A stretch of DNA of 64,000 nt from assembly GCF_003627955.1 (NCBI RefSeq), contig NZ_RBWS01000004.1, positions 248,001 to 312,000 on the forward strand. The letters run 5' to 3'. This DNA is from Sphingobacterium puteale (GTDB lineage: Bacteria; Bacteroidota; Bacteroidia; Sphingobacteriales; Sphingobacteriaceae). The stretch's first letter is position 1. Each line of letters opens with the position of its first letter. Shown here piece after piece: positions 45,673-55,552 of this stretch. The position numbers were made by a program, and so were the translations under genes. Under the pieces are notes generated by a model. It was not told the origin of the DNA. It was given only the letters and a program-made list of their open reading frames with translations, and made no database searches.

Positions 45673-48600
45673 CTATTCGTAGCTTTTAATGTTATCAAAT
45701 TCAGGTCTGTGTTTTTTGGGCCTTGACCACATATAATAGATTGCAGGGATAATGAACAAGGTCAGTATCAACGAAAATATGGTACCGCCTACAATAACAA
45801 CCCCCATACCAATACGGCTTGTCGAGGCGGCGCCAAGGGACATGGCAATTGGCAAGGCGCCTAGCGCAATGGCTAGACTGGTCATTAAAATAGGTCTTAG
45901 GCGAGACTCGGCCGAATGCATGATGGCCTCAAATTTTTCCATACCCTCTTCTCGCATCTGATTGGCAAATTCAACAATTAAAATACCGTTTTTCGTCACC
46001 AGACCGATCAGCATAATGGTTCCGATCTGGCTGAATATATTCCAGGTCTGATCAAATAGCCATAAACTGATCAGGGCACCGGCTACTGCCATCGGCACGG
46101 TAAGGATGATGATAAATGGATCAAGGAAGCTTTCAAATTGAGCCGCCAATATCAAATAAATCAGCAACAGGGCTAACCCAAACGCAAATAGGGTATTTGA
46201 GCTACTTTCCACAAAATCGCGGGATTCGCCACTAAGGTCAGTTGTAAAACTCTGATCCAGTACTTTCTCCTTGATACGGTCCATCGCAGCGATGCCATCG
46301 CTCATGCTCATACCGGGTGCAAGCCCGGCGGAAACGGTAGCTGACATGTAACGGTTATTGTGGTAAAGTTGTGGCGGACTGCTTTTTTCCTTGACATTGA
46401 CGACATTATCCAATTGTATGAGCTGTCCTATATTATTGCGGACATAAATTGAAGTTAGATCTGTTGGCGTGGCCCGCCTATCGTTTTCCACCTGTCCGAT
46501 TACTTGATATTGCTTTCCGTCACGCATAAAATAAGCGAAACGCTGACCGCTTAACAACAGCTGAAGTGACTGAGAGACATCGAGTACGGACACACCCATA
46601 CTCAAGGCTTTTAAACGATCAATTTCGACATGAAGTTCGGGTTTGTTAAACTTCAGGTTGATATCCGTTGTTGAAAATGTAGGATCATTATTCACTTCAT
46701 TCATAAACTCCGGAATCTTCTCCTGGAGCTTTTCAAAGTTTTGTGCCTGAATAATATACTGTACCGGTAAACCGCCTCTACGGTTCATGGAAATGGTTGG
46801 TGTCTGCGAAACATTGACACGCACGCCATCGTATTTTTTTGTCCATTTGGTCAGCTCTTTTGCAACATCATCCTGCGACCTTGTACGTTCTTCTGGATCG
46901 ATCAGGGTCATGCGAATCCGTCCGGAGTTGACGGAACTGGCACCAAAACCCGGAGAGGTGATATTTAAACTAATCTTATTTTCCGGAATGGAATCGTAAA
47001 CGAGATTGTCCAGTTCTTGCATATAACGGTCCATATATTCATAAGTGGCTCCCTCGGGGCCTGTGACATTGACCATAATGCTACTCCGGTCGTCATAAGG
47101 GGCGGTTTCTTTTTTGATGGAAGAGAAGATCACTCCGATAATGACAAAACAGACCAATAAGATTGGGAAGCTAATCCATTTGAACTTCATGAACTTATCT
47201 AGGCTATTGGCATAACCCTTATTCATTTTCACGAACATGGGTTCGGTCCATTCATAAAAGCGGGTCTTTTTATGGCCTCCACCTTTGATCAGGTAAGCAT
47301 TGAGCATGGGCGTCAAGGTGAGGGAAACAAAGGCCGATACCAGCACGGCCGAGGCGATAACCACTCCGAATTCACGAAACAGGCGACCAACGAAGCCTTC
47401 CAGAAATATCACTGGTAAGAAAACAGAAGCAAGTGTGATGGAAATGGAAATGACCGCAAAGAAAATCTCTTTTGACCCCTTTAAAGCAGCTTCAATAGGA
47501 GACATGCCTTCTTCAACCTTCTTAAAAATATTCTCGGTGACGACAATTCCGTCATCCACGACGAGTCCTGTTGCCAAAACAATCGCCAGTAGGGTAAGCA
47601 CATTGATCGAAAACCCAAAAATGTACATGATGAAAAAAGTTGCGATCAGGGATACGGGGATATCCAATAAGGGCCGTAGAGCTATTCCCCAGTCACGGAA
47701 GAAAAAATAGATGATCAGTGTAACCAATATAATGGAGATCAGTAAGGTCTCTGCTACCTCAACAACGGACTTTTTGATGAATTTGGTATTGTCAGAAGCG
47801 ATATTGATGCTGATATCCTGAGGGATATCCTCTTTCATCTGATCCAGCATCTTGTAAAAATTATCGGCGATTTCCAGGTAATTTGTTCCCGGTTGAGGAA
47901 TAACGGCCACACCGACTAGCTGTTTACCGTTGCTGACCATTTTTGTCTCTAAATTTTCAGCATCAATTTCAGCACGGCCGATGTCAATAAATTTGACCAG
48001 CCGTGTGCTATCTGCTTTTAGGACGATGTTGTTAAACTGCTCGGGTGTGGAAAGGTTGCCAACTGTTTTTACGGTTAATTCAGTGGTGTTACCAACAATT
48101 TTACCGGAGGGGAGTTCAATGTTTTGGTTGTTCAATGCGGTCCGGATATCGGAAGCGGTAATACCGTAAGCGGCCATTCGGTCGGGATTGAGCCAGAGGC
48201 GCATAGCATAACGTTTCTGACCGTAAATTTGCGTGCTACTGACTCCGGGAATGGTCTGTAGCCTTTCGGAAATAACGTTTTCAGCATAATCACTCAGTGA
48301 AAGCTTATCTCTGGTTTCACTCTGTAGGGTAAGCGTAATGATCGGATCGGAGTCAGCATCTGCCTTTGATACAACAGGAGGGGCGTCAATATCTTGAGGC
48401 AGGCTTCTGACAGCCTGCGATACTTTGTCACGCACATCATTGGCAGCTTCTTCCAGATTTTTCTTTAAATCGAATTCAATTGTAATATTACTCGATCCCT
48501 GATTGCTCGAGGAGGATATGTTGCGAATTCCATCGATGGAGTTGATCGCCTTTTCCAGAGGTTCAGTGATCTGGGACTCGATAATATCGGGATTGGCACC

Positions 48601-48756
48601 GGCGTAGTTGGTGCGGACCGATACGATGGCCGGATCAATGGAAGGGTATTCACGAACGCCCAGAAAACTAAAGCCAATGTAGCCAAATAGAATAATTGTA
48701 ATATTGACAACAATGGTAAAAACGGGGCGCTTTATAAAAACGGCAGATAAATTCAT
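45673..48756 (-). CDS. RND efflux pump, HAE1/AcrB family (second system)
   Basis: A 1027-residue proton-driven inner-membrane pump. It starts MNLSAVFIKRPVFTIVVNI and contains YPSIDPAIVSVRTNYAGANP, the TM4 region ATGLVVDDGIVVTENIF with the proton-relay Asp pair, EGFVGRLFREFGVVIA and MLIGLVTKNGILIVEFANQ. It belongs to the same family as the pump at 14-17 kb but is clearly a separate paralogue. The adaptor gene ends 6 bases upstream, and the channel gene starts 7 bases downstream. Confidence 0.95.
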   Translation of the reverse strand: MNLSAVFIKRPVFTIVVNITIILFGYIGFSFLGVREYPSIDPAIVSVRTNYAGANPDIIESQITEPLEKAINSIDGIRNISSSSNQGSSNITIEFDLKKNLEEAANDVRDKVSQAVRSLPQDIDAPPVVSKADADSDPIITLTLQSETRDKLSLSDYAENVISERLQTIPGVSSTQIYGQKRYAMRLWLNPDRMAAYGITASDIRTALNNQNIELPSGKIVGNTTELTVKTVGNLSTPEQFNNIVLKADSTRLVKFIDIGRAEIDAENLETKMVSNGKQLVGVAVIPQPGTNYLEIADNFYKMLDQMKEDIPQDISINIASDNTKFIKKSVVEVAETLLISIILVTLIIYFFFRDWGIALRPLLDIPVSLIATFFIMYIFGFSINVLTLLAIVLATGLVVDDGIVVTENIFKKVEEGMSPIEAALKGSKEIFFAVISISITLASVFLPVIFLEGFVGRLFREFGVVIASAVLVSAFVSLTLTPMLNAYLIKGGGHKKTRFYEWTEPMFVKMNKGYANSLDKFMKFKWISFPILLVCFVIIGVIFSSIKKETAPYDDRSSIMVNVTGPEGATYEYMDRYMQELDNLVYDSIPENKISLNITSPGFGASSVNSGRIRMTLIDPEERTRSQDDVAKELTKWTKKYDGVRVNVSQTPTISMNRRGGLPVQYIIQAQNFEKLQEKIPEFMNEVNNDPTFSTTDINLKFNKPELHVEIDRLKALSMGVSVLDVSQSLQLLLSGQRFAYFMRDGKQYQVIGQVENDRRATPTDLTSIYVRNNIGQLIQLDNVVNVKEKSSPPQLYHNNRYMSATVSAGLAPGMSMSDGIAAMDRIKEKVLDQSFTTDLSGESRDFVESSSNTLFAFGLALLLIYLILAAQFESFLDPFIIILTVPMAVAGALISLWLFDQTWNIFSQIGTIMLIGLVTKNGILIVEFANQMREEGMEKFEAIMHSAESRLRPILMTSLAIALGALPIAMSLGAASTSRIGMGVVIVGGTIFSLILTLFIIPAIYYMWSRPKKHRPEFDNIKSYE

Positions 48757-48762
48757 GTACAG

Positions 48763-49824
48763 TTAGTTAGCTAGTGAAACTTTAACCTTCACTCCATCTT
48801 TTAATGCGAGAACGCCAGTTGTCAGGACCGTGTCCCCGGCACTTATTCCGGATAAGATGACTATCTCTTTATCCGTACGGGACCCGGTTTCAACTTTGGT
48901 TTCTTTTGCCAGCCCATTTTCCAGAATAAATACTTTTTTTCCGTCCTGAACCGGGACGATCGCCTCGGTCGGAATAGCGATTGCATCATTTTCTACTTCA
49001 ATCGGCAGGATAACATTGACAAAAGATCCTACCCGAAGCCGACCCTGTTCGTTCGCTGTCCGTGCCCGAACAGTCAATGTGCGGGTGTCTGGGGATACTT
49101 CAGGTTCGATCGCATAAATGTTTGCTTTGATGACTGTTGGGTCATTGGCAACACTAAATTCGACGGGGGCATTTAACTTGACCATATTACTGTATTTTTC
49201 AGGGATAGCAAATGTAATCTTGACCGAATTGTCTTTGACCAAATTTGCGATCAGGGTATTCGATGAGACGATTGCACCAACTGAAATGTTTCTTAAGCCG
49301 ATCATGCCGCTGAATGGTGCTCGCACGGTTGTCTTGGAAATCTGCGCCTGAATCAACTGGATTTGCGCCTGTGCAGTTTTTAACGCTGCACTGGCGATAT
49401 CAAATTCTTCCTGACTGATTGCGCCTTTCTGAAGTAACAGTTTTGCCCTACGCTCATTTTCTGCATTAAGCTGATTTGTTGTCTGAGCCTGCTTTAGTTG
49501 TGCCTGAAGTTCAATATCATCAATCTTGATCAACGGCTGTCCTTGTTGGATACGTTGGCCCTCTGAAAAGTAAATTTTTGTAATTCGACCACTGACCTCG
49601 CTTCTGATCTCAACCTTTTCTTCGGCATCGATACTTCCGGACAAATTAATGGACCGATCTGCTACAGATGATTTTGCGATAATCGCCTGTGCAGCGACAG
49701 GAGCATCTTTTTTGACGGTAGATTGGCCACTTTCTTTCTTGTCTTTTTTTGAATTTATGAGGAAATATCCACCTCCGATAACAGCACAGGCTAGAAGGAT
49801 GTAGATGGTCGTTTTTTTATTCAT
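48763..49824 (-). CDS. RND efflux periplasmic adaptor (second system)
   Basis: A 353-residue membrane-fusion protein. One N-terminal membrane anchor (YILLACAVIGGGYFLI) is followed by lipoyl halves RSEVSGRITKIYFSEGQRIQQGQ and TVRAPFSGMIGLRNISVGAI, given here around a coiled-coil hairpin (about residues 100-165), then barrel and membrane-proximal domains ending VLTTGVLALKDGVKVKVS. It is the first gene of the operon. No regulator gene is adjacent, unlike the first efflux system. Confidence 0.93.
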   Translation of the reverse strand: MNKKTTIYILLACAVIGGGYFLINSKKDKKESGQSTVKKDAPVAAQAIIAKSSVADRSINLSGSIDAEEKVEIRSEVSGRITKIYFSEGQRIQQGQPLIKIDDIELQAQLKQAQTTNQLNAENERRAKLLLQKGAISQEEFDIASAALKTAQAQIQLIQAQISKTTVRAPFSGMIGLRNISVGAIVSSNTLIANLVKDNSVKITFAIPEKYSNMVKLNAPVEFSVANDPTVIKANIYAIEPEVSPDTRTLTVRARTANEQGRLRVGSFVNVILPIEVENDAIAIPTEAIVPVQDGKKVFILENGLAKETKVETGSRTDKEIVILSGISAGDTVLTTGVLALKDGVKVKVSLAN

Positions 49825-49957
49825 TGTGGTATAGTCCTTATGTGGTTTTTGATTTGACGGATAAAGATAGGTTTATTCTAATGATGAAACCGGTTGTCAA
49901 AAGGATTTTACAATACAGAACAACCATCTATCCGTTGATGGTGCAATATGCTGGCTA

Positions 49958-49987
49958 TAAAAAAAGCTAGAAACTTGTTCTAGCTTT
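49958..49987 (-). terminator. Rho-independent terminator of the THX gene
   Basis: On the minus strand a 10-bp stem AAAGCTAGAA/TTCTAGCTTT with a 5-base loop, then TTTT. It begins 8 bases after the small gene's stop. Confidence 0.85.
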
Positions 49988-49994
49988 ATGCTTA

Positions 49995-50150
49995 TTATTT
50001 TTTCGCTTTGACTGTTTTCTTTTCGACTTTTTTTTCCGTCGAATCATCTACTTTTGGTTTAATGGAAGCTTTCGATAAATGTGGTCTTCTTTTTCCAAAA
50101 GAACCGTTTGATATTTTTCCTCTTCTGGTTTTGATATCACCTTTTCCCAT
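49995..50150 (-). CDS. Small basic protein, 30S ribosomal protein THX family
   Basis: A 51-residue gene found by reading the minus strand directly. The product begins MGKGDIKTRRGKISNGSFGK and continues with RRPHLSK, then a lysine-rich tail (KKVEKKTVKAKK). The MGKGDxKTxRGKI start is typical of the Bacteroidota THX-type protein of the small ribosomal subunit. A terminator follows at once. The tail is longer than in minimal THX proteins (about 26 residues). Confidence 0.85.
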   Translation of the reverse strand: MGKGDIKTRRGKISNGSFGKRRPHLSKASIKPKVDDSTEKKVEKKTVKAKK

Positions 50151-50235
50151 AGTATAAAATATTTTGGTTTTAACAATACATTATTGATAAGTTTAAATAT
50201 ACCATATTCCTTTTGGATTTGCAATTTACTTAATA

Positions 50236-50838
50236 TTAAATGATTGGGAAAATTCTTTTCTGTATGTCTATTTTAAAGTTTTGGCTGATGGTCTCAAAGA
50301 AAAGGTTATTGGCTGGTTTATTTTCTGCTAACAGATAAGGGATCTCCAGGATGTGATCTTTTAATTTGATCCGATAATAACCATAGAGCAGACCTCTGGT
50401 GGTCTGAATGGACTCAACCTGTTGTACGCCCTGAATGTCCCGGAAAATATTGAAAGTATAATTATCCGCACGAAGCTGTTCCACAAAAACCTCATTTGTT
50501 TTGGTGTTAAACCAGATCTGCTGGCTCTTGATCTTGCTGAAGTGATTATTGAAAAGAAAGAGGTACCCAATTAAAAAAAAGGCGATTGGAAGCAAAAACA
50601 ATACAATCTTAATTTTGACAAAGAGCAATACTGTGATGAGAATAAGGACCACGCCCATTAGGGCATTGGAGAGTGTTTTCTTGAGGGTGGATTGAATGAG
50701 TGCAGCGGGCGCTTCGATCAATTGGAAGCCCGATTTTAAATTTTTGGAATTTATGTCTTCTGATCCGGAAAAATTAAATTTTTTCCGGATCAGAAGATAA
50801 GAAGCTAGGAGAATTAGTCCAACAATCAACAATTTCAT
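50236..50838 (-). CDS. Membrane protein of unknown function
   Basis: A 200-residue protein that I do not recognise. One N-terminal hydrophobic segment (residues 2-17) and two adjacent ones (about 58-95, VLILITVLLFV and IVLFLLPIAFFLIGYLFLF) precede a cytoplasmic-looking domain of about 100 residues (IWFNTKTNEVFVEQL, YYRIKLKDHILEIPYLL). This layout resembles bacterial PH-like membrane proteins, weakly. It follows panB by 9 bases on the same strand and is probably co-transcribed. Confidence 0.7.
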   Translation of the reverse strand: MKLLIVGLILLASYLLIRKKFNFSGSEDINSKNLKSGFQLIEAPAALIQSTLKKTLSNALMGVVLILITVLLFVKIKIVLFLLPIAFFLIGYLFLFNNHFSKIKSQQIWFNTKTNEVFVEQLRADNYTFNIFRDIQGVQQVESIQTTRGLLYGYYRIKLKDHILEIPYLLAENKPANNLFFETISQNFKIDIQKRIFPII

Positions 50839-50847
50839 GACGCTTTG

Positions 50848-51663
50848 TTAATATTGTTCTTCTGCATTTGGATATTGGACAGCCTTGACCTCAGCAACGT
50901 AATTGCTCACTGCTGCTGTAATCTGCTCGTGAAGATTGGCAAAATGTCGCATAAACTTTGGCTTAAAATCCGCATTCATCCCCAACATGTCATTAATGAC
51001 CAATACCTGGCCATCGCAATCGGCACCTGCACCTATTCCGATTGTTGGAATATCCAATTTTTCGGTTACCGTTTTGGCTAAAGTTGCAGGAATTTTCTCC
51101 AATACAATGGCAAAACAGCCCACTTCTTGTAGAGCCAGTGCATCTTCAATAAGTTTGGCTGCTTCTTGTTCTTCCTTGGCACGGACACCAAAATTTCCAA
51201 ATTTGTTAATGGACTGTGGTGTTAAACCCAGATGTCCACATACTGGGATTCCGCCGGAAATAATCTTTTTGATATTTTCAATAATTTCAAGACCGCCTTC
51301 CAATTTCAGAGCATGTGCGCCGGATTCTTTCATCATGCGTACAGCGGCCTTGTAGGCTTCGTTTGCAGAACCCTGGTAGCTACCAAAAGGTAAATCTGCC
51401 AAGACCATGGCGCGTTCTGTGCCCCGTGCAACGGCCGCTGCATGGTAGATCATATTGTCAAGCGTGATGGGTAGGGTGGTTTCATAGCCAGCAAATACAT
51501 TGGCAGCAGAATCTCCGATTAGAATAACATCTACACCGGCACCGTCTACCATTTTGGCCATGGAGTAGTCATAGCTGGTCAGCATCGAAATCTTCTCCTG
51601 ACGTTCTTTCATTGCTTGAAGCATTGCTGTGCTTACTCTTTTTATTTCTTTGTTTACAGACAT
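50848..51663 (-). CDS. panB: 3-methyl-2-oxobutanoate hydroxymethyltransferase
   Basis: Makes ketopantoate from alpha-ketoisovalerate and methylene-THF, the first step to pantothenate and CoA. The 271-residue protein has MLTSYDYSMAKMVDGAGVD, LIGDSAANVFAGYETTLPIT, DLPFGSYQGS, GGIPVCGHLGLTPQSI, FAIVLEKIPA and TIGIGAGADCDGQVLVINDMLG, split here as GIGAGADCDGQ and DMLG. It has a -7 box TACTTTTG on the minus strand at 51684-51691. Confidence 0.97.
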   Translation of the reverse strand: MSVNKEIKRVSTAMLQAMKERQEKISMLTSYDYSMAKMVDGAGVDVILIGDSAANVFAGYETTLPITLDNMIYHAAAVARGTERAMVLADLPFGSYQGSANEAYKAAVRMMKESGAHALKLEGGLEIIENIKKIISGGIPVCGHLGLTPQSINKFGNFGVRAKEEQEAAKLIEDALALQEVGCFAIVLEKIPATLAKTVTEKLDIPTIGIGAGADCDGQVLVINDMLGMNADFKPKFMRHFANLHEQITAAVSNYVAEVKAVQYPNAEEQY

Positions 51664-51683
51664 CTTAACTTATATTGTAAACC

Positions 51684-51742
51684 CAAAAGTAAGGTTTTTA
51701 TCATACATTGGCCAATATTCTGCCTTGTGTTTTGTATTTTTG
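51684..51742. promoter_or_regulatory. Divergent promoter region panB / pseudouridine synthase
   Basis: A minus-strand TACTTTTG (51684-51691) faces panB, and a plus-strand TATTTTTG (51735-51742) faces the synthase. The palindrome ATTGGCCAAT (51707-51716) lies between. The plus-strand box ends 4 bases before the ATG, which implies a leaderless or nearly leaderless mRNA. Neither -33 box is canonical. Confidence 0.5.
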
Positions 51743-51746
51743 TCAA

Positions 51747-52490
51747 ATGATACAGAATGAAACCCGTCTATTTAAATTTCCCAAATTTTCAGAATTAATA
51801 ATCTATGAGGATGAAAATTTGATTGTTATAAATAAACCTCCTTTTGTCGCTTCTTTGGACGAAAGGGAGGGGGGAGAGATTAATATTCTCCGTTTGGCAA
51901 AGAAATATCATGCTGACGCTCAAGTCTGCCATCGTTTGGATAAGGAGACTTCAGGTATTTTGTTGATCGCGAAAAATCCGGAAACCTACCGTTCGATTTC
52001 CATCGCTTTTGAAAAGCGCAGAGTCAATAAGGTCTACCATGCTATTATCAGCGGCACGCATACTTTTAACGATCTTGTCGTCGACTTGCCTATTTTAAAC
52101 CTAGGCAATAAAAATGTATCCATTGACCGCGCAAATGGCAAGCCTGCGGAAACCATCTTTAATTCCCTTAAATATTATAAGAATTATACCTTAGTAGCGT
52201 GTAAACCGATTACAGGGCGCATGCACCAAATCCGTATTCATTTGGCTACACAGCATGCTGCAATCGTAGGGGATAGCATGTACCGCGGAAAACCTGTTTA
52301 TCTGTCACAAATTAAGAAAAGAGGCTATACTTTGTCCAAGGATGAAGAAGAACAACCCATTATGAAACGTTTTGCCTTGCATGCCAAGCATGTTGAATTT
52401 GAATTGAATGGTGAACAAATGGTATTTGAGGCACCTTATCCGAAAGATTTTGCAACTTTGCTGAAGCTGTTGGATAAATTTGATTCTTAA
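51747..52490 (+). CDS. RluA-family pseudouridine synthase
   Basis: Isomerises uridine in rRNA or tRNA. From the ATG at 51747 it has 247 residues; a start at 51708 would lie upstream of the -7 box, so I reject it. The catalytic motif is HRLDKETSGILL with Asp65; other family parts are INKPPFVAS, TGRMHQIRIHLA and IVGDSMYRGK. Substrate sites cannot be told from sequence. It is first in a run with the thioredoxin-like gene, pyrF and guaA. Confidence 0.92.
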   Translation: MIQNETRLFKFPKFSELIIYEDENLIVINKPPFVASLDEREGGEINILRLAKKYHADAQVCHRLDKETSGILLIAKNPETYRSISIAFEKRRVNKVYHAIISGTHTFNDLVVDLPILNLGNKNVSIDRANGKPAETIFNSLKYYKNYTLVACKPITGRMHQIRIHLATQHAAIVGDSMYRGKPVYLSQIKKRGYTLSKDEEEQPIMKRFALHAKHVEFELNGEQMVFEAPYPKDFATLLKLLDKFDS

Positions 52491-52509
52491 CCTGCCGTAA
52501 ATCTTATTT

Positions 52510-53103
52510 ATGAATCCAAAAACAAAAAAGATAATTGGCAATGTTGTGTTTGTGCTGTTCATTGGTTTATTGATATGGCCGACAAGCAGAAGTTATTTTC
52601 AACAGCTGTTGATGAAGATCGGTTTATTTAAACCGAAATTGGAAGTACCACAACAGGTTGCAGAGCCTCTCAGTTCGGGGACAGAGAATGTTGGTAAGGG
52701 CGTCACGTTTATGAATCATTTGGGCGAAACGGTATCTGTAGCAGATTTAAAAGGCAAAGTAGTGTTTATCAACTTTTGGGCAACTTGGTGTGGGCCGTGC
52801 CGCGCGGAAATGCCTTCCATCAATGTGCTTTATGATAAATTCAAAGACAATCCCAATGTGGTATTCTTAATTGTAGAGATAGAAGGTGATAAGGAAAAGG
52901 CAGCTGCTTTTGTCAAAAACGAAAAGCTAACTTTACCCATCAGCTATCCGAACAGTGATATCCCGAAAGAGTGGCTTTCGGAGTCTATTCCAAGTACAGT
53001 TATTTTGGGTAAGGACGGCAACTTGGCTACACGACATGAGGGCATGGCCGATTATTCTAAACCGGATGTGGCAACTTTTATTCAAGATTTAATCAATAAA
53101 TAA
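52510..53103 (+). CDS. TlpA-type membrane-anchored thioredoxin-like protein
   Basis: A 197-residue protein with one N-terminal membrane anchor ([16 protein letters not shown]) and a thioredoxin-fold domain from about residue 62. [19 protein letters not shown] has the redox pair Cys94/Cys97, and the cis-proline loop is SIPSTVIL. It likely reduces disulfides in the periplasm. It starts 19 bases after the pseudouridine synthase stop and ends 19 bases before pyrF. Confidence 0.92.
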   Translation: MNPKTKKIIGNVVFVLFIGLLIWPTSRSYFQQLLMKIGLFKPKLEVPQQVAEPLSSGTENVGKGVTFMNHLGETVSVADLKGKVVFINFWATWCGPCRAEMPSINVLYDKFKDNPNVVFLIVEIEGDKEKAAAFVKNEKLTLPISYPNSDIPKEWLSESIPSTVILGKDGNLATRHEGMADYSKPDVATFIQDLINK

Positions 53104-53122
53104 TTACGATCTATATATTAGC

Positions 53123-53959
53123 ATGACCAGAGCAGAACTTATTCATCAAATCAAAGAGAAACGTTCGTTTTTATGTGTCGGATTGGACACAGACCTTACT
53201 AAGATTCCTGAACACCTGTTGGATGATGAGGATCCGATCTATAGTTTTAATAAAGCAATTATAGATGCTACAGCTGATTTATGCGTCGCTTATAAACCAA
53301 ATATTGCTTTCTATGAATGTTATGGACTAAAAGGGTGGCAGTCTCTTCAAAAAACCTGGGCTGCATTGCCGAAAGATTGTTTTAGTATCGCTGATGCCAA
53401 ACGTGGCGATATCGGAAATACCTCAGGCCGTTATGCAATGGCATTTTTTGATGAGTCAAATTCAGGTTTGGGATTCGACAGTATTACCATTGCTCCTTAC
53501 ATGGGGAAAGATTCGGTCACACCGTTTTTGGATTTCAAGGATAAGTGGGCTATTGTACTGGCATTAACATCGAATGAAGGCAGCCTGGACTTTCAAAATT
53601 TTGAAAATAAGGAAGGGCTTCAGTTATTTGAGCAGGTCATTGATAAAGTAAGTACTTGGGGAAATATAGACAATTTAATGTATGTTGTGGGTGCAACAAG
53701 GGGAGAGGGTTTTATTAAGATCCGTCAACATGCACCGGAGCATTTCCTATTGGTGCCGGGGGTAGGTGCACAGGGCGGTTCGTTAGAAGATGTATGCAAA
53801 TATGGGATGAATAAAGACTGTGGTTTGCTGGTGAATAGTACCAGAGGAATTATATATGCTTCAAAAGGACGTGATTTTGCGGAACGCGCGCGTGAGGAAG
53901 CCTTGAAATTACAAAAAGAGATGGAAATTGAACTGCTAAAAGCAGGTATTATTTCCTGA
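53123..53959 (+). CDS. pyrF: Orotidine 5'-phosphate decarboxylase
   Basis: The last step of UMP synthesis. The 278-residue length fits the longer type-2 PyrF. The catalytic array is [13 protein letters not shown] (Lys93 with flanking Asp), with LCVGLDTDL at the start, [10 protein letters not shown] and [13 protein letters not shown] in the phosphate region. It sits beside guaA, so pyrimidine and purine nucleotide genes are neighbours. Confidence 0.96.
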   Translation: MTRAELIHQIKEKRSFLCVGLDTDLTKIPEHLLDDEDPIYSFNKAIIDATADLCVAYKPNIAFYECYGLKGWQSLQKTWAALPKDCFSIADAKRGDIGNTSGRYAMAFFDESNSGLGFDSITIAPYMGKDSVTPFLDFKDKWAIVLALTSNEGSLDFQNFENKEGLQLFEQVIDKVSTWGNIDNLMYVVGATRGEGFIKIRQHAPEHFLLVPGVGAQGGSLEDVCKYGMNKDCGLLVNSTRGIIYASKGRDFAERAREEALKLQKEMEIELLKAGIIS

Positions 53960-53966
53960 TTTGACA

Positions 53967-53997
53967 TTTAATAATTCATTCGTAATACTTACCTTTG
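53967..53997 (+). promoter_or_regulatory. Promoter of guaA, apparently giving a leaderless mRNA
   Basis: TTTA (53967-53970, one mismatch), 19 bases, then TACCTTTG (53990-53997, perfect). The ATG of guaA begins only 4 bases later, so transcription should start at or within a few bases of the start codon. Confidence 0.6.
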
Positions 53998-54001
53998 CAG
54001 C

Positions 54002-55552
54002 ATGCCAGAAAAAATTATCATTCTAGACTTCGGGTCTCAGTACACGCAATTAATTGCAAGACGTGTCAGAGAACTAAATGTGTATTGTGAGATACACCCG
54101 TTTAATAAATTGCCAGATTTTGACGAATCTGTGAAAGGAGTTATATTCTCCGGAAGCCCCTTTTCGGTTCGACAAGAGGATGCGCCTCAAATTGATTTTT
54201 TCGCTATTCAGGAGCGATTTCCTCTTTTAGGAGTGTGTTATGGTGCACAGTATATTGCTCAAAAATCGGGTGGAGATGTACTGCCATCTGAAATCCGTGA
54301 ATATGGTCGTGCAAATCTGCAATTTCTCAATAGTGAAAATGAATTGTTGGCAGGCGTACCCGTACAATCTCAGGTATGGATGTCGCATGGCGACACGATT
54401 AAGGAGGTGCCGGCAAACTTTGATATCATTGCCAGTACAGATAAAGTACGCGTAGCAGCTTACCAGGTAAAAGGCACACGTACTTATGGTATACAGTTTC
54501 ATCCAGAAGTAACACACAGCACGGATGGTGCCATTTTATTGAAAAATTTTGTTGTCGGGATCTGTGGTTGCACGCAGGACTGGACTCCAGATGCATTTGT
54601 GGAGACAACCGTAGCATCATTGAAAGAACAGCTGGGTGATGACCATGTGATCATGGCATTATCCGGTGGTGTAGATTCTACTGTTGCTGCAGTTTTATTA
54701 CACCACGCAATCGGACAGAAATTACATTGTATTTTCGTGGATCATGGCTTGCTTCGTAAAGATGAATACGAGCAAGTATTGGATTCTTACAAAAATATGG
54801 GTTTAAATATTAAGGGAATTAATGCAAAAGACTTATTCTATGGTCGTTTGGCAGGCGTTTCTGAACCTGAGGAGAAGCGTAAGATCATCGGTAATTCCTT
54901 TATTGATGTGTTTGACGAAGCTGCGAAGGAAATTCAAAAAGAATTACCAGAAGGAATTGAAGCCAAGTGGTTGGGGCAAGGTACAATTTATCCTGATATT
55001 ATTGAATCGGTTTCGGTTAAAGGACCTTCAGCAACCATAAAATCACATCATAATGTAGGCGGTTTGCCTGATTTTATGAAGTTGAAAGTTGTTGAACCAT
55101 TGAAGACGTTATTCAAAGATGAGGTTAGAAGAGTTGGTAGGGCATTAGAGGTAGATCAGGCGATTTTGGGCAGACATCCATTCCCGGGACCGGGTTTGGC
55201 CATTCGTATTTTAGGTGATATTACTGCGGAAAGAGTAAGAATTGTTCAGGAAGCAGACGCAATCTTTATCAATAATTTGAAAGAATCCGGTTGGTATGAT
55301 AAAGTATGGCAAGCTGGTACGATCTTTTTACCTGTACGTTCAGTTGGTGTAATGGGTGATGAACGTACTTACGAACATGTCGTGAGTTTAAGAGCTGTAG
55401 GATCGCTTGATGGGATGACTGCAGATTGGATACATCTACCATATGACCTGTTGGCAAAAATTTCAAATGAAATTATCAACCATGTGAAAGGAATTAACAG
55501 AGTTGTATATGATATCAGTTCAAAACCACCCGCTACGATTGAGTGGGAATAA
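54002..55552 (+). CDS. guaA: GMP synthase (glutamine-hydrolysing)
   Basis: Converts XMP to GMP with glutamine. The 516-residue two-part enzyme has a class I amidotransferase domain (nucleophile Cys79 in [23 protein letters not shown]), the PP-loop ATP-pyrophosphatase [12 protein letters not shown], and the dimerisation end [24 protein letters not shown] is the usual C-terminal signature. A perfect -7 box sits 4 bases upstream of the ATG. Its 3' end overlaps the next gene. Confidence 0.98.
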   Translation: MPEKIIILDFGSQYTQLIARRVRELNVYCEIHPFNKLPDFDESVKGVIFSGSPFSVRQEDAPQIDFFAIQERFPLLGVCYGAQYIAQKSGGDVLPSEIREYGRANLQFLNSENELLAGVPVQSQVWMSHGDTIKEVPANFDIIASTDKVRVAAYQVKGTRTYGIQFHPEVTHSTDGAILLKNFVVGICGCTQDWTPDAFVETTVASLKEQLGDDHVIMALSGGVDSTVAAVLLHHAIGQKLHCIFVDHGLLRKDEYEQVLDSYKNMGLNIKGINAKDLFYGRLAGVSEPEEKRKIIGNSFIDVFDEAAKEIQKELPEGIEAKWLGQGTIYPDIIESVSVKGPSATIKSHHNVGGLPDFMKLKVVEPLKTLFKDEVRRVGRALEVDQAILGRHPFPGPGLAIRILGDITAERVRIVQEADAIFINNLKESGWYDKVWQAGTIFLPVRSVGVMGDERTYEHVVSLRAVGSLDGMTADWIHLPYDLLAKISNEIINHVKGINRVVYDISSKPPATIEWE

